Assembly: GCF_001432305.1 (NCBI RefSeq)
Contig: NZ_KQ483358.1
Coordinates: forward strand, 186,001-250,000
Reading direction: 5' to 3'
Origin: Curvibacter sp. PAE-UM
Lineage (GTDB): Bacteria; Pseudomonadota; Gammaproteobacteria; Burkholderiales; Burkholderiaceae_C
Length of the DNA: 64,000 bases
Part shown: in pieces, positions 9,199 through 20,382 of the stretch
Layout of the letters: every line of letters begins with the position of its first letter
Position numbering within the stretch: the first letter of the stretch is position 1
The notes under the pieces: generated by a model
Told to the model about the DNA's origin: nothing
Databases searched by the model: none
Seen by the model: only the letters and a program-made list of their open reading frames with translations
Made by a program: the position numbers and the translations under genes

Positions 9199-9224
9199 GC
9201 GCCCCGCTGCAGGCAGCGGGGCGC
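9199..9224 (-). terminator. GC-rich hairpin directly after ftsZ
   Basis: A perfect 11-bp stem (9199-9209 with 9214-9224) and a four-base loop begin 13 bases after the ftsZ stop. There is no clear U-tract, so it may be a transcript 3' end stabiliser or a factor-assisted terminator rather than a classic intrinsic terminator. It separates the dcw cluster from the DUF4394 unit. Confidence 0.55.
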
Positions 9225-9236
9225 ATGTCACCTCAC

Positions 9237-10490
9237 TCAGTCGGCCTGCTTGCGCAAAAAGGCCGGGATCTCGAAATCGTCCATGCCGCCCGAGGACAGC
9301 GCGTCCACCTTGGCTGCGGCCTGGGTGCGGTCACGGGTGCGCCAGACGCTGGGCGTGGCCATGGCGTTGTAGTCGGGCTGGGCCACGCCCGGCATCTGCG
9401 CGGCCGTGCCCGGCAGTGCGCCCGGGGCCACCGCGTGGTTCAGCGTGGGCACCTGGAAGGGCACGTTGTCGGTACCGGTGCGCAGCGTGGTGGTCAGCAC
9501 CTGCAGCGGGGGTGCCGTGCGGCGCACGCCCTGGCGCGACAGGCCGGTGGCCACCACGGTGACGCGGATCTGGTCGGCCAGGCTGTCGTCGTAGGCGGTG
9601 CCGTAGATCACGTGCGCATCGGGCGAGGCGTAGGCGCGGATGGTGTTCATCGCCAGCTTGGACTCGGACAGCTTGAGGCTGCCCTTGGCCGCGGTGATCA
9701 GCACCAGCACGCCCTTGGCGCCCGAGAGGTCGATGCCTTCGAGCAGCGGGCAGGCCACGGCCTGCTCGGCCGCGATGCGTGCGCGGTCCGGGCCGTTGGC
9801 CGCGGCGGTGCCCATCATGGCCTTGCCGGGTTCGCCCATCACGGTGCGCACGTCCTCGAAGTCCACGTTCACGTGGCCGGGCACGTTGATGATTTCGGCA
9901 ATCCCGCCCACGGCGTTCTTCAGCACGTCGTTGGCGTGCGCGAAGGCCTCGTCCTGGGTGATGTCGTCGCCCAGCACTTCCTGCAGCTTCTCGTTGAGCA
10001 CCACGATCAGCGAGTCGACATTGGCTTCCAGTTCGGTCAGGCCGGCGTCGGCATTGGTCATGCGGCGACCGCCTTCCCAGTCGAAGGGCTTGGTCACCAC
10101 GCCCACGGTCAGGATGCCCATCTGCTTGGCCACGCGCGCGATCACGGGGGCCGCGCCGGTGCCGGTGCCGCCGCCCATGCCGGCGGTGATGAAGAGCATG
10201 TGCGCGCCGGCGATGGCGTTCTGGATGTCTTCCACGGCCAGCTCGGCCGCGTCGCGCCCCTTCTCGGGCTTGCTGCCCGCACCCAGGCCGCTGCCGCCGA
10301 GCTGGATGACCTTGTGCGCGCTGCTGCGGCTCAGGGCCTGCGCGTCGGTGTTGGCGCAGATGAACTCCACGCCCTGCACCTCGCGCTCGATCATGTGCTC
10401 GACGGCGTTGCCGCCACCCCCGCCCACGCCGATGACCTTGATCTGGGTGCCCAGGTTGAAGGCTGCGTCTTCGATCATTTCGATGCTCAT
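9237..10490 (-). CDS. ftsZ: Cell division protein FtsZ
   Basis: Tubulin-like GTPase of 417 residues that forms the cytokinetic ring. The nucleotide-binding loop (GVGGGGGNAVEHM), the tubulin signature GGGTGTGAAPV and the T7 catalytic loop (NADAGLTELEANVDSL) are present. A variable linker leads to the conserved C-terminal peptide DDFEIPAFLRKQAD, which binds FtsA and other partners. The start is MSIEMIEDA at 10490, with ribosome site GGAGAA; an upstream reading is rejected. It is the last gene of the dcw cluster and is separated from ftsA by 136 bp that probably carries its own control. Confidence 0.98.
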   Translation of the reverse strand: MSIEMIEDAAFNLGTQIKVIGVGGGGGNAVEHMIEREVQGVEFICANTDAQALSRSSAHKVIQLGGSGLGAGSKPEKGRDAAELAVEDIQNAIAGAHMLFITAGMGGGTGTGAAPVIARVAKQMGILTVGVVTKPFDWEGGRRMTNADAGLTELEANVDSLIVVLNEKLQEVLGDDITQDEAFAHANDVLKNAVGGIAEIINVPGHVNVDFEDVRTVMGEPGKAMMGTAAANGPDRARIAAEQAVACPLLEGIDLSGAKGVLVLITAAKGSLKLSESKLAMNTIRAYASPDAHVIYGTAYDDSLADQIRVTVVATGLSRQGVRRTAPPLQVLTTTLRTGTDNVPFQVPTLNHAVAPGALPGTAAQMPGVAQPDYNAMATPSVWRTRDRTQAAAKVDALSSGGMDDFEIPAFLRKQAD

Positions 10491-10554
10491 GCTGTTCTCC
10501 TTAAATACGGTTGCCTTGTGTCGTTTGTGGTCGTCTTGCCGGCTCGATGCCGCG

Positions 10555-10572
10555 GCACCGGTGGTCCGGTGC
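10555..10572 (-). promoter_or_regulatory. Hairpin in the ftsA-ftsZ intergenic region
   Basis: In the 136-bp gap between ftsA and ftsZ, the palindrome GCACCGG-tggt-CCGGTGC can form a stem extended by flanking G/C. This is the longest gap inside the dcw cluster. No convincing -35/-10 pair was found. The hairpin could slow decay of ftsZ mRNA or mark a processing site; that is inference. Confidence 0.35.
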
Positions 10573-10626
10573 ACCGCCGTCTGTGATGGGGGCTGCCGCG
10601 TGCCAGCCAGAGCTTGGTGTGCATGA

Positions 10627-11856
10627 TCAGAAGTTCCCGATGAACCAGTCCTTGACGCGGCCCACGGCGTTTTTCATGGAGCCATGTTTCTGCGCCACCT
10701 TGTAACCACGCAGGCGCGCCATGCGCGCCTCCTCCAGCAGGCCCATGACAGTGGCCGCGCGCGGCTGGCCCACCATGTCCGACAGGGCACCGCTGTACTT
10801 GGGCAAGCCGCGGCGCACCGGCTTGAGGAAGATGTCCTCGCCCAGCTCCACCATGCCGGGCATGACCGAACTGCCACCCGTGAGCACGATGCCAGAGGAC
10901 AGGACTTCCTCGCAGCCCGAATCGCGCAGCACCTGCTGCACCAATGAGAAGATTTCCTCGATGCGCGGCTCGATCACGCCGGCCAGGGCCTGGCGGCTGA
11001 GCATGCGCGGGCCGCGGTCGCCCAGGCCCGGCACCTCGACCTGGATGTCCGGGTCGGCCAGCAGCTGCTTGGCAAAACCGCTCTCGACCTTGATGTCCTC
11101 GGCGTCCTTGGTCGGCGTGCGCAAGGCCATGGCGATGTCGCTGGTGATCAGGTCGCCGGCGATCGGAATCACCGAGGTGTAGCGGATCGCACCGCCCGTG
11201 AACACCGCCACGTCGGTGGTGCCGGCGCCGATGTCCACGCAGGCCACGCCCAGCTCCCGCTCGTCCTCGGTCAGCACCGACAGGCTGGAGGCCAGGGGGT
11301 TGAGCATGAGCTGCTCGACCTCCAGGCCGCAGCGACGCACGCACTTGATGATGTTCTCGGCCGCGCTCTGTGCACCGGTCACGATGTGGACCCGGGCTTC
11401 CAGACGGATGCCGCTCATGCCGATGGGTTCGCGCACGTCCTGGCCGTCGATGATGAATTCCTGCGGCTCGACCAGCAGCAGGCGCTGGTCGGAAGAGATG
11501 TTGATGGCCTTGGCTGTCTCCACCACACGCGCCACGTCTGCCGCGTTGACCTCGCGGTCCTTCACGGCCACCATGCCGCTGGAGTTGATGCCGCGGATGT
11601 GGCTGCCGGTGATGCCGGTGTAGACACGCGTGATCTTGCAGTCGGCCATCAGCTCGGCCTCTTTCAGGGCCTGCTGGATGCTGTGCACGGTGGCGTCGAT
11701 GTTCACCACCACACCGCGTTTCAAGCCGTTGCTGGGCGCCACACCCAGGCCCGCCAGCTTGAGCTCCCCGCCGGGCAGCACCTCGGCCACCACCACCATC
11801 ACCTTGGCGGTGCCGATGTCGAGGCCGACAACCAGATCCTTGTACTCTTTTGCCAT
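10627..11856 (-). CDS. ftsA: Cell division protein FtsA
   Basis: Actin-like ATPase of 409 residues that tethers FtsZ to the membrane and recruits later division proteins. Visible features are the phosphate-1 loop GLDIGTAKVMVV, the FtsA-specific 1C subdomain, the phosphate-2 region VDIGAGTTDVAVF and the adenosine motif VLTGGSSVMPGM. The C-terminal amphipathic helix NAVGRVKDWFIGNF is the membrane-targeting sequence. ftsA lies 21 bp after ftsQ on the same strand. Confidence 0.98.
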   Translation of the reverse strand: MAKEYKDLVVGLDIGTAKVMVVVAEVLPGGELKLAGLGVAPSNGLKRGVVVNIDATVHSIQQALKEAELMADCKITRVYTGITGSHIRGINSSGMVAVKDREVNAADVARVVETAKAINISSDQRLLLVEPQEFIIDGQDVREPIGMSGIRLEARVHIVTGAQSAAENIIKCVRRCGLEVEQLMLNPLASSLSVLTEDERELGVACVDIGAGTTDVAVFTGGAIRYTSVIPIAGDLITSDIAMALRTPTKDAEDIKVESGFAKQLLADPDIQVEVPGLGDRGPRMLSRQALAGVIEPRIEEIFSLVQQVLRDSGCEEVLSSGIVLTGGSSVMPGMVELGEDIFLKPVRRGLPKYSGALSDMVGQPRAATVMGLLEEARMARLRGYKVAQKHGSMKNAVGRVKDWFIGNF

Positions 11857-11877
11857 GTCGATGGTCCTGCTTTTTTC

Positions 11878-12669
11878 CTAGTTTTTCCTGGCCTGGTCCT
11901 GCGCCGTCACCGTGCTCACGCCGCGCAGGCGCAGGGCATACCCCTGGGCATAACGCAGGTCGGCGCCTTCCAGCGCGTCGAGCTTGCGGCCGTGATGTGC
12001 CGCCACCTGCGCCACCGTGCCGAGGAACTGCCGGGCCCGCGCCGTCACCTCCGGCACACCGCCGCTGCCCAGTTCGAGACGGGCCCCGCTGGCCAGCTCC
12101 AGCTGCCAGTTGCCGCGGCCGCTCAGGGTCAGTTGCTCAACGGGCAGGTCCAGCGCCTCGAACAGGGGCAGGAGCTCGCGGTACATGACCAGCACCTGGG
12201 CCGACTGTTCCACCGGGCCGTCCAGACGCGGCAGTTCGTCCTGCTCGATCTCGCCCAGATTGGCCTCGAAGACTTCGCCATGGCTGTTGACCAGGGTGGA
12301 CTCGCCCTCCTCGCCCCAATAGGCCACGGCCTGGTGCTCCTGCAGGATCACGCGCAGGCGGTTCGGGAATTCGCGCTGCACCACGGCCCGGCGCACCCAG
12401 GGCACGGACTCGAAGGCCAGACGCACGGCGTTCAGGTCCACCGTCAGGAACGTGCCCTTGAGTTGCGAGCCCACATGCGCGCGCAGGGTCAACGCGCTGG
12501 TGTGGCTGATGTCGCCCAGCACCGTCAGGCCGCGGATCGCGAACACCGGGTGCTGCATCAGCCAGCGCCCACCCGTGCCCAGCGCCAGCAGCATGAAACC
12601 CAGCAACAGCAGATGGGCTGTCAGGTTCATGAGCTTGACGTCGAGGGGGACGGGCAGGCTGGGGTTCAT
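11878..12669 (-). CDS. ftsQ: Cell division protein FtsQ
   Basis: Bitopic inner-membrane protein of 263 residues linking FtsA/FtsZ to the periplasmic divisome (FtsB, FtsL). A cytoplasmic N-terminus ([15 protein letters not shown]) is followed by a transmembrane helix (about 17-35), a POTRA domain ([20 protein letters not shown]...) and a beta domain ([16 protein letters not shown]...). The ATG at 12669 overlaps the ddl stop by ATGA, which settles the start; a reading 17 residues longer is less likely. Confidence 0.95.
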   Translation of the reverse strand: MNPSLPVPLDVKLMNLTAHLLLLGFMLLALGTGGRWLMQHPVFAIRGLTVLGDISHTSALTLRAHVGSQLKGTFLTVDLNAVRLAFESVPWVRRAVVQREFPNRLRVILQEHQAVAYWGEEGESTLVNSHGEVFEANLGEIEQDELPRLDGPVEQSAQVLVMYRELLPLFEALDLPVEQLTLSGRGNWQLELASGARLELGSGGVPEVTARARQFLGTVAQVAAHHGRKLDALEGADLRYAQGYALRLRGVSTVTAQDQARKN

Positions 12670-13607
12670 GCGTGCACGCCTCCGTGCTCGAGTGCGGCTG
12701 TCTGCAGCAGCAACACACAAAGTTCTTCGTAACTGATGCCGGCGGCCTTGGCCGACATGGGCACCAGGGAGTGCCCGGTCATGCCGGGCGAGGTGTTGAT
12801 CTCCAGCAGCCAGGGCTTGCGCGTGCGGGCGTCGATCATCACGTCGGCACGGGCCCAGCCGCGGCAGCCCAGCACCTGGTAGGCGCGCAGCACGATCTGC
12901 TGGATCTGCTCTTCCTCACCCGTGGGCAGACCGCAAGGCACCAGGTACTTCGTGTCGTCGGTGAAGTACTTGTTCTGGTAATCGTAGTTGCCGTCGGGTG
13001 CGACGATGCGGATCACCGGCAACGCGCGCGCCTGGGGTCCGCTGCCCAGCACGGGCACCGTGACCTCCTCGCCGCTGATGAACTGCTCGCACAGCACCTG
13101 CTCGTCGACCTGCGCTGCCCTGGCATAGGCGGCATCGCACTCGTCGGCCGTCATCACCTTGGTCAGACCGATGGATGAGCCCTCGCGCGCGGGCTTGATG
13201 ATCATGGGCGCACCGAGCGCCGAGAAGGCGGCACGCGCGGCCTCGGCGCTGGCCACCTTGCGCCACTGCGGTGTGGGCAGCCCCTCGGCCAGCCAGATGC
13301 GCTTGGTCATGACCTTGTCGATGGCGATGGCAGACGCCATCACGCCCGAACCGGTGTAGGGGATGCCCAGCAGTTCCAGCGCGCCCTGCACGGTGCCGTC
13401 CTCGCCGAAACGACCGTGCAGCGCGATGAAACAGCGCGCAAAACCCTCGCGCTTGAGCTCACCAAGATCCCGCACGGCGGGATCGAAGGCGTGGGCATCC
13501 ACCCCGCGCGATTGCAGTGCTTTGAGCACACCTCCCCCCGACATCAGCGAGATGTCGCGCTCGGCGGAAGACCCGCCCATCAGAACGGCTACCTTGCCCA
13601 GATTCAT
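12666..13607 (-). CDS. ddl: D-alanine--D-alanine ligase
   Basis: ATP-grasp enzyme of about 313 residues that makes the D-Ala-D-Ala dipeptide for MurF. The N-terminal [15 protein letters not shown] loop, [14 protein letters not shown], the ATP-grasp lysine region [13 protein letters not shown], and the magnesium site with [16 protein letters not shown] are all present. Two starts are possible: ATG at 13607 with ribosome site AAGGAA, or GTG at 13622 overlapping the murC stop as GTGA. The ATG is used here. It overlaps ftsQ by ATGA. Confidence 0.96.
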   Translation of the reverse strand: MNLGKVAVLMGGSSAERDISLMSGGGVLKALQSRGVDAHAFDPAVRDLGELKREGFARCFIALHGRFGEDGTVQGALELLGIPYTGSGVMASAIAIDKVMTKRIWLAEGLPTPQWRKVASAEAARAAFSALGAPMIIKPAREGSSIGLTKVMTADECDAAYARAAQVDEQVLCEQFISGEEVTVPVLGSGPQARALPVIRIVAPDGNYDYQNKYFTDDTKYLVPCGLPTGEEEQIQQIVLRAYQVLGCRGWARADVMIDARTRKPWLLEINTSPGMTGHSLVPMSAKAAGISYEELCVLLLQTAALEHGGVHA

Positions 13608-13618
13608 TTGTTCCTTGC

Positions 13619-15028
13619 TCACTTTTTGCCACTTCCCGTCAACTCGACCACCTTGGCCGGTACCCCACCGATGGAACCCGCCCCCATGCACATCACCACG
13701 TCGCCCGCCCGCGCGTTGTCCAGGATGGCCTGCGGCATGGCCGCGATCTCGTCCACGAACACCGGCTCCAGCTTGCCGGCCACACGCAGCGCGCGCGCCA
13801 GGCTGCGGCCGTCGGCGGCCACGATGGGCGCCTCGCCCGCGGCATAGACCTCGGCCAGCAGCACGGCGTCGGCCTCGCCGATCACCTTGACAAAATCCTC
13901 GAAGCAGTCGCGTGTGCGCGTGTAGCGGTGCGGCTGGAAGGACAGCACCAGGCGCCGCCCGGGGAAGGCGCCGCGCGCCGCGGCCAGCGTGGCCGCCATC
14001 TCCACCGGGTGGTGGCCGTAGTCGTCGATCAGCGTGAAGCTGCCGCCGTCCTTGGCTGGCACCTCGCCGTAGCGCTGGAAACGCCGGCCCACGCCCTTGA
14101 ACTCGGCCAGGGCCTTGAGCAGCGCTGCGTCGGCGACATCCAGCTCCGCCGCCACCGCGATCGCCGACAGGGCGTTGAGCACGTTGTGGCGGCCCGGCAG
14201 GTTGAGCACCACGTCCAGGTCGGGCAACACCACGCCGTTGCGCCGTTGCACGGTGAAATGCATCTGCCCGGCGACGGCACGGACGTTCACCGCGCGCACC
14301 TGGGCCTGCTCGTTGAAGCCGTAGCTGGTGATGGGGCAGTTCACCTCGGGCACGATCTCGCGCACCGCGGCGTCATCGGTGCACAGGATGGCCGTGCCGT
14401 AGAAGGGCATGCGATGCAGGAAGTCGACGAAGGCCTGCTTGAGCCGGCCGAAGTCGTGCCCGTAGGTTTCCATGTGGTCGGCGTCGATATTGGTCACGAC
14501 GGCCATCACCGGCAGCAGGTTGAGAAAGGAGGCATCCGACTCGTCGGCCTCGACCACGATGTGCTCGCCGCTGCCCAGCCGCGCATTGGCGTTGGCGCTG
14601 TTGAGGCGCCCGCCGATCACGAAGGTCGGGTCCAGCCCGGCCTCGGCCAGCACGCTGGCCACCAGGCTGGTGGTGGTGGTCTTGCCGTGGGTACCGGCGA
14701 TGGCGATGCCCTGCTTCAGGCGCATCAGCTCGGCCAGCATGACGGCACGCGGCACGATGGGAATGCGCTTTTCGCGCGCCGCCAGCACCTCGGGGTTGTC
14801 GGCCTTGACGGCGGTCGACGTGACCACGGCATCGGCCCCCTCGATGTGACCCGGTGCGTGACCGACGCAGGTCTTGATCCCCAGCGAGGCCAGGCGCCTG
14901 AGCGTGGCGCTGTCGCTGAGGTCCGAACCCGAGATGGTGTAACCCAGGTTGTGCAGCACCTCGGCGATGCCGGACATGCCCGAGCCGCCCAGGCCCACAA
15001 AGTGGATGTGTTTGATCGCGTGTTTCAT
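13619..15028 (-). CDS. murC: UDP-N-acetylmuramate--L-alanine ligase
   Basis: Cytoplasmic Mur ligase of 469 residues adding L-Ala to UDP-MurNAc. It has a UDP-binding N-domain ([17 protein letters not shown]), the ATP loop [15 protein letters not shown], the metal-binding region [12 protein letters not shown], and a C-domain ([14 protein letters not shown]). The ATG at 15028 overlaps the murG stop by ATGA, showing the correct start of [10 protein letters not shown]. Confidence 0.98.
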   Translation of the reverse strand: MKHAIKHIHFVGLGGSGMSGIAEVLHNLGYTISGSDLSDSATLRRLASLGIKTCVGHAPGHIEGADAVVTSTAVKADNPEVLAAREKRIPIVPRAVMLAELMRLKQGIAIAGTHGKTTTTSLVASVLAEAGLDPTFVIGGRLNSANANARLGSGEHIVVEADESDASFLNLLPVMAVVTNIDADHMETYGHDFGRLKQAFVDFLHRMPFYGTAILCTDDAAVREIVPEVNCPITSYGFNEQAQVRAVNVRAVAGQMHFTVQRRNGVVLPDLDVVLNLPGRHNVLNALSAIAVAAELDVADAALLKALAEFKGVGRRFQRYGEVPAKDGGSFTLIDDYGHHPVEMAATLAAARGAFPGRRLVLSFQPHRYTRTRDCFEDFVKVIGEADAVLLAEVYAAGEAPIVAADGRSLARALRVAGKLEPVFVDEIAAMPQAILDNARAGDVVMCMGAGSIGGVPAKVVELTGSGKK

Positions 15029-16086
15029 CGTGCCAGTTCCTCGCAGGCAGCCACCACCTGTGCGGTGGCTTCGGTCTTGGCCAGCTTCTGCGCCTGCTGC
15101 GCCCATTGCAGCAGGGTGTTGCGGTTGGTGTTCTGCAGCAGCTCGGCCAGTCGCTCCGCTGTCATGTCTTGCTGGGGCAGCAGCAGGCCCGCACCCTGGT
15201 CCACCAGGAAACGGGCGTTGGTGGTCTGGTGGTCGTCCACCGCCGCCGGGAAGGGCACAAAAACTGCGGCGGCACCCACCGCGGCGATCTCGGTCACGGT
15301 GCTGGCGCCGGCGCGGCAGACGATGAGATCGGCCTCGGCAAAAGCACGGGCCGTGTCATCGATGAAGGGTGTCAGTTCGGCCCGCACGCCTGCGGCGCTG
15401 TAGTTGGCGCGCAGGGCGTCGATCTGCGTCGCACCGCTCTGGTGGATGACCTGCGGGCGCTGCGCCTCAGAGATCAAGGCCAGAGCGCGCGGCACGACTT
15501 CGTTCAAGGCCTTCGCGCCCAGGCTGCCGCCGACCACCAGCAGGCGCAAAGGCCCGCTGCGGCCGGCAAAACGCTGCGCCGGCGCTCCCTGCTGCAGGAA
15601 GGCGGCGCGCAGGGGGTTGCCGACCCACTGGCCCTTGCCCATCACGTTCGGGAAAGCGGTGAAGACGCGGTCGGCCACGCCAGCCAGTACCTTGTTGGCC
15701 AGGCCCGCCACGGAGTTCTGCTCGTGCAGCACCAGGGGCTTGCCCAGCAGGACCCCCATCATCCCCGCCGGGAAGGTGATGTAACCGCCCAGCCCGATCA
15801 CCACGTCCGGCTTGACACGGCGGACCACAACGATGCTCTGCCAGAAGGCCTTGAGCAGGCGCAGCGGCAGCAGGGCCAGCGTGAGCGGCCCCTTGCCGCG
15901 CACCCCGCCGAAATCGATGCTCTCGAAGGCAAAACCGCGCGGCGGCACGAGCTTGCCTTCCATGTTTCCGGCATTGCCCAGCCAGTGCACGCGCCAGCCC
16001 TTCTCACGCAGGGCCTCGGCCACGGCCAGGCCCGGGAAGATATGGCCCCCGGTCCCGCCTGCCATCACGAGCGCGCACTTGCTCAT
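15025..16086 (-). CDS. murG: Lipid I GlcNAc transferase MurG
   Basis: Peripheral membrane GT28 glycosyltransferase (353 aa) that converts lipid I to lipid II. The N-terminal Gly-rich motif [19 protein letters not shown] and the second G-loop [14 protein letters not shown] are present, as is the donor-binding segment [16 protein letters not shown]. It has ATGA overlaps with ftsW upstream and murC downstream. Confidence 0.98.
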   Translation of the reverse strand: MSKCALVMAGGTGGHIFPGLAVAEALREKGWRVHWLGNAGNMEGKLVPPRGFAFESIDFGGVRGKGPLTLALLPLRLLKAFWQSIVVVRRVKPDVVIGLGGYITFPAGMMGVLLGKPLVLHEQNSVAGLANKVLAGVADRVFTAFPNVMGKGQWVGNPLRAAFLQQGAPAQRFAGRSGPLRLLVVGGSLGAKALNEVVPRALALISEAQRPQVIHQSGATQIDALRANYSAAGVRAELTPFIDDTARAFAEADLIVCRAGASTVTEIAAVGAAAVFVPFPAAVDDHQTTNARFLVDQGAGLLLPQQDMTAERLAELLQNTNRNTLLQWAQQAQKLAKTEATAQVVAACEELAR

Positions 16087-17333
16087 GAGCGCCCCCCGTG
16101 CATGAGTTGTCTATTCTCGTAATCGATTCTCAACACGATGGCCACCGCCACCATGTTCATCAGAATGGCCGAACCGCCGTAGCTCATGAAGGGCAGGGTC
16201 AGGCCCTTGGTCGGCAGGGCGCCGAGGTTCACGCCCATGTTGATGAAGGCCTGGAAACCCATCCACACACCCACGCCCTGGGCCACGAGGCCGGCGAAGA
16301 CGCGGTCCAGCGCAATGGCCTGGCGGCCGATGTGCATGACACGACGGGTCAGCCAGAAGAACAGCGCGACGATGGTCAGCACGCCCAGCAGGCCGAACTC
16401 TTCGCCGATCACGGCCAGCAGGAAATCGGTGTGCGCCTCGGGCAGCCAGTGCAGTTTCTCGACGCTGCCGCCCAGGCCCACGCCGAAGATCTGGCCGCGC
16501 CCGAAGGCGATCAGCGAATGCGAGAGCTGGTAACCCTTGCCCAGGGTGTGGCGCTCGTCCCAGGGGTTGAGGTAGGCAAAGATGCGCTCGCGCCGCCATT
16601 CGCTCAGCGCGATCATCAGCACGAAGGCCACCAGCAGGATGGCGGCAATCAGGAAGAACATGCGGGCATTCACCCCGCCCAGGAACAGGATGCCCATGGC
16701 GATCACGGCGATCACCATGAAGGCGCCCATGTCGGGCTCGGCCAGCAGCAGCAGGCCGATGATGGCCACGGCCGCCCCCATGGGCGCCACGGCACGGAAG
16801 AAATGCTCCTTCACATCCATCTTGCGCACCATGTAGTCGGCCGCATACAGCAGCACCGCCAGCTTGGCCAGTTCGGAAGGCTGGAAGTTGGTGATGCCCA
16901 GGGCGATCCAGCGCCGCGCGCCATTGACACCCTTGCCGATGCCGGGGATCAGCACCGCCACCAGCAGGACCAGCGCGGCCACCAGCAGCCAGGGCGCCAG
17001 CTTCTCCCACCTGGCCATGGGAATCTGGAAGGCGATCAGCGCCGCCACAAAGGCCACCACCAGCGACAGCAGGTGGCGCGTCAGGAAATGCGTGTGGGCA
17101 TAACGCCCGAACTTGGGGTTGTCGGGCAAGGCGATGGAGGCCGAGTACACCATCACCAATCCCCAGGCCAGCAGGGCGACCACCACCCAGACCAGGGCAT
17201 GGTCGAAGTCGGACAGGCGCACCGGCTGGTTGCTGCTGCGCCCGTAGCCCTGCGGCCCCAGGCGCACGGGCAGCGCATCGGTCACCGGCGCGCCGCCGAA
17301 CCAACCACGGATGCGTTGCGCCAATACCGTCAT
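16083..17333 (-). CDS. ftsW: Septal peptidoglycan polymerase FtsW
   Basis: SEDS-family polytopic membrane protein of 416 residues with about ten helices. SEDS proteins polymerise lipid II together with a class B penicillin-binding protein, here FtsI. Recognisable segments are [45 protein letters not shown] (region of the catalytic Asp), [25 protein letters not shown] and [13 protein letters not shown] 45-residue cytoplasmic N-terminus precedes the first helix. It overlaps murD and murG by ATGA. Confidence 0.97.
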   Translation of the reverse strand: MTVLAQRIRGWFGGAPVTDALPVRLGPQGYGRSSNQPVRLSDFDHALVWVVVALLAWGLVMVYSASIALPDNPKFGRYAHTHFLTRHLLSLVVAFVAALIAFQIPMARWEKLAPWLLVAALVLLVAVLIPGIGKGVNGARRWIALGITNFQPSELAKLAVLLYAADYMVRKMDVKEHFFRAVAPMGAAVAIIGLLLLAEPDMGAFMVIAVIAMGILFLGGVNARMFFLIAAILLVAFVLMIALSEWRRERIFAYLNPWDERHTLGKGYQLSHSLIAFGRGQIFGVGLGGSVEKLHWLPEAHTDFLLAVIGEEFGLLGVLTIVALFFWLTRRVMHIGRQAIALDRVFAGLVAQGVGVWMGFQAFINMGVNLGALPTKGLTLPFMSYGGSAILMNMVAVAIVLRIDYENRQLMHGGRS

Positions 17334-19207
17334 GCCAGCCCCCCCTCGTTCGACAGGGCGTGCACCGCCTCGACGAAGACGCGGGCACGGTGCTCGTAAT
17401 CCTTGAACATGTCGAAGCTGGCGCAGGCCGGCGACAGGAGCACGGCATCCCCCGCCTGCGCCTGCGCGCGGGCCAGGGCCACGGCCTCGGGCAAGGTGCC
17501 AGCGTCCAGCAGCGGCACACCCGCGCCCTGCACCGCCGCACGGATGGCGGGCGCATCGCGCCCGATCAGCACAACCGCCCGGGCATAACGCTGCACGGGC
17601 CCGAAGAGCGGTGCAAAGTCCTGCCCCTTGCCGTCGCCGCCCAGGATGACAACGATGCGCCGCTCGGTCCCCAGGCCGGTCAGGGCCGCCACGGTGGCCC
17701 CCACATTGGTGCCCTTGCTGTCGTCGAAGTACTCGACCTCATTGACGATGGCCACCGGCTCCACCCGGTGCGGCTCGCCGCGGTATTCGCGCAAGCCGTA
17801 AAGCATGGGGCCCAGCGCGCAACCGGCCGCCTGGGCCAGGGCCAGCGCCGCCAGCGCGTTGGTGGCGTTGTGGCGACCACGGATGCGCAGCGCGTCGGCC
17901 GGCATCAGGCGCTGGATGAACAGCTCCACCTCTTCGCCGCGTTTGCGTTTCTGCGTTTCGTCGGCCTCCACGGCCCGCACCAGCCAGGCCATGCCGTTGA
18001 CCAGCTCGATACCGTAATCGCCCGGGCGTTGCGGCATCTCGGCGCCGAAGCTCAGGTACTCGCGCCACTGCGGCTTTTGCAGCTTGGCGCGCACCGGCTC
18101 GGGCATCAGGGCCATCACCGCCGGATCATCACGGTTGAGCACCAGCAGGCCCTGTTCGCCAAAGATGCGCGCCTTGGCGGCCCCGTAGGCTTCCATGCTG
18201 CCGTGCCAGTCCAGATGGTCCTGCGTCAGGTTCAGCACCGCGGCCGCCGTGGGCTCGAAGCCCTGGACGCCGTCGAGCTGGAAGCTGGACAGCTCCAGCA
18301 CCCAGACCTCGGGCAAGGTGCCCGCATCGATATGCAGCGCCAGCGTGTCCAGCAGGCTGGGGCCGATATTGCCCGCCACCGCCACGGTCTTGTCCGCATG
18401 CGCCACCAGCTGGCCGGTGAGCGCAGTAGTGGTGGTCTTGCCGTTCGTGCCGGTGATCGCCAGGACCTTGGGGGCATACGCCCGCTCGGTCTGCAGATCG
18501 CGCAGGCCCCGTGCAAACAGATCCAGTTCACCGCCCACCCACAGGCCCATGGCCTGCGCCGCCTGCCAGACCGGCGCCACCATGGCCGGCGACAGGCCCG
18601 GGCTCTTGAAGACGGCACGGATGTCCTGCCCCTCGACCAGACCCGCCTCGAAAGCACCCGCACGGAAAACCACCTGCGGCAACTCGGCCTGCAGCTGCGC
18701 CAGCTGGGGCGGCGCTGAACGGGTATCGGCCACCGTCACGCGTGCGCCTTGGCGCACGCACCAGCGGACCATGGCCAGGCCCGAGGCGCCCAGGCCCAGC
18801 ACGAGCACGTGCTGGCCTTGCAGAGGCGACACCACGGACTCGGGCGCAGGCTCGCTGGCGGGCGCCTCCTCCTGGAGGACGACACCGCTGCTTTCATCCG
18901 GCGCGACCGGCGCCGACGACTCGGGCGTGCCCGCATCGGTGAACAGTTGGGCGACAAAGGCCGCCGCGTCACGCGCGGCCGTCAGGGTCTCAGGCAGGGG
19001 GCGCTTGGCCGGCTTGCCGGTCGCGGGCACGGGGAGTTGGGGTTCGGCATCGACAGCAGGCGGCGGCGCGTCCTGTGCGCCCTCGGCAGCGGGCGCGTCG
19101 CTCGCGCCCTGCGTCGGCACATACGCCGCCGGCACAGACACCGAAGCCGCCTCGTCCTGAGGCGGCACCGGCTGGGGCAGATCGTCAGGGTGTTCGTTCT
19201 CGTTCAT
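17330..19207 (-). CDS. murD: UDP-N-acetylmuramoyl-L-alanine--D-glutamate ligase with long N-terminal extension
   Basis: Mur ligase adding D-Glu to UDP-MurNAc-L-Ala. The catalytic part starts near residue 128 ([19 protein letters not shown]), followed by the ATP loop [41 protein letters not shown] and the C-domain ([27 protein letters not shown]). The protein is 625 residues; common MurD proteins have about 440-500. The extra ~128 residues are Pro/Ala/Glu-rich and probably disordered, with one possible helix ([16 protein letters not shown]). The ATG at 19207 overlaps the mraY stop by ATGA, the same coupling seen along the cluster, so the extension is probably translated. Confidence 0.95.
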   Translation of the reverse strand: MNENEHPDDLPQPVPPQDEAASVSVPAAYVPTQGASDAPAAEGAQDAPPPAVDAEPQLPVPATGKPAKRPLPETLTAARDAAAFVAQLFTDAGTPESSAPVAPDESSGVVLQEEAPASEPAPESVVSPLQGQHVLVLGLGASGLAMVRWCVRQGARVTVADTRSAPPQLAQLQAELPQVVFRAGAFEAGLVEGQDIRAVFKSPGLSPAMVAPVWQAAQAMGLWVGGELDLFARGLRDLQTERAYAPKVLAITGTNGKTTTTALTGQLVAHADKTVAVAGNIGPSLLDTLALHIDAGTLPEVWVLELSSFQLDGVQGFEPTAAAVLNLTQDHLDWHGSMEAYGAAKARIFGEQGLLVLNRDDPAVMALMPEPVRAKLQKPQWREYLSFGAEMPQRPGDYGIELVNGMAWLVRAVEADETQKRKRGEEVELFIQRLMPADALRIRGRHNATNALAALALAQAAGCALGPMLYGLREYRGEPHRVEPVAIVNEVEYFDDSKGTNVGATVAALTGLGTERRIVVILGGDGKGQDFAPLFGPVQRYARAVVLIGRDAPAIRAAVQGAGVPLLDAGTLPEAVALARAQAQAGDAVLLSPACASFDMFKDYEHRARVFVEAVHALSNEGGLA

Positions 19208-20382
19208 CGCAGTTTCAAGGTCGACAGTCCCACCAGGCACAGCAGCATGGTGATGATCCAGAAGCGCACGACCACCTGGGTCTCCTTCCAGCCGCTCTTC
19301 TCGAAGTGGTGGTGCAGCGGCGCCATCTTGAAGAGGCGCCGGCCCTCGCCGTATTTCTTCTTCGTGTACTTGAACCAGCTCACCTGCAGCATCACGGAGA
19401 TGGCCTCGGCGACGAAGATGCCGCCCATGATGGCCAGCACGATTTCCTGGCGCACGATGACGGCGATGGTGCCCAGGGCGCCACCCAGCGCCAGCGCACC
19501 GACATCCCCCATGAAGACCTGGGCCGGGTGCGCGTTGAACCACAGGAAGGCCAGGCCCGCACCGGCCATGGCGGCACAGAAGATCAGCAGCTCGCCCGAG
19601 CCGGGAATGTGCGGGAAGAACAGGTACTTGGAATAGACGGCGCTGCCGGTCACGTAGGCGAAGACGCCCAGGGCCGAGCCCACCATGACGACCGGCATGA
19701 TGGCCAGCCCGTCCAGGCCGTCGGTCAGGTTCACCGCATTGCTGGCCCCCACGATGACCAGATAGGTCAGCACCACGAAGCCGATCACGCCCAGCGGGTA
19801 GCTGACCTGTTTGAAGAAAGGAAGCAGCAGGCCGGCTTTCGCCGGCAGATCGACCGAGAACCCCGAACGAACCCAGGTGACGAATAACTCCCAAACGCCC
19901 TGGTTGCTGCTGCCGGAAATCGAGAAGACGAGATAGAAGGCGGCGATCAGGCCGATCACCGACTGCCAGAAATATTTTTCGCGCGAACGCATGCCCTCGG
20001 GGTCCTTGTTGACCACCTTGCGCCAGTCGTCGACCCAGCCGATGGCGCCGAAGCCCAGCGTGACCAGCAGCACGATCCAGACGAAGCGGTTGGACAGGTC
20101 GAACCACAACAGGGTCGAGATGCCGATGGCCAGCAGGATGAGCACGCCGCCCATGGTGGGCGTGCCGCTCTTGGACAGGTGCGTCTCCATGCCGTAGCCG
20201 CGCACCGGCTGGCCGATCTTGAGTTCGGCCAGGCGGCGGATCACGTAAGGCCCGGCCAGCAGGCCGATCAGCAGCGCGGTCAGTGCAGCCATGACGGCGC
20301 GGAAGGTCAGGTACTGGAAGACCCGGAAGTAGCCGAATTCGGGCGAGATGGTCTGGAGCCACTGGGCCAGGCTAAGCAGCAT
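19204..20382 (-). CDS. mraY: Phospho-N-acetylmuramoyl-pentapeptide transferase MraY
   Basis: Polytopic membrane enzyme (392 aa, about ten helices) that links phospho-MurNAc-pentapeptide to undecaprenyl phosphate to make lipid I. Signature motifs are [29 protein letters not shown] with the Asp pair, [28 protein letters not shown] and the cytoplasmic [13 protein letters not shown]. Its start lies 11 bases inside the end of murF, and it overlaps murD by ATGA. Confidence 0.98.
   Translation of the reverse strand: MLLSLAQWLQTISPEFGYFRVFQYLTFRAVMAALTALLIGLLAGPYVIRRLAELKIGQPVRGYGMETHLSKSGTPTMGGVLILLAIGISTLLWFDLSNRFVWIVLLVTLGFGAIGWVDDWRKVVNKDPEGMRSREKYFWQSVIGLIAAFYLVFSISGSSNQGVWELFVTWVRSGFSVDLPAKAGLLLPFFKQVSYPLGVIGFVVLTYLVIVGASNAVNLTDGLDGLAIMPVVMVGSALGVFAYVTGSAVYSKYLFFPHIPGSGELLIFCAAMAGAGLAFLWFNAHPAQVFMGDVGALALGGALGTIAVIVRQEIVLAIMGGIFVAEAISVMLQVSWFKYTKKKYGEGRRLFKMAPLHHHFEKSGWKETQVVVRFWIITMLLCLVGLSTLKLR

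Noticed and set aside
19208-20362. Upstream continuation of the murD frame (total 1010 codons)
   Set aside because: The part upstream of 19207 is mraY read in another frame. The ATGA overlap with mraY gives the natural murD start.
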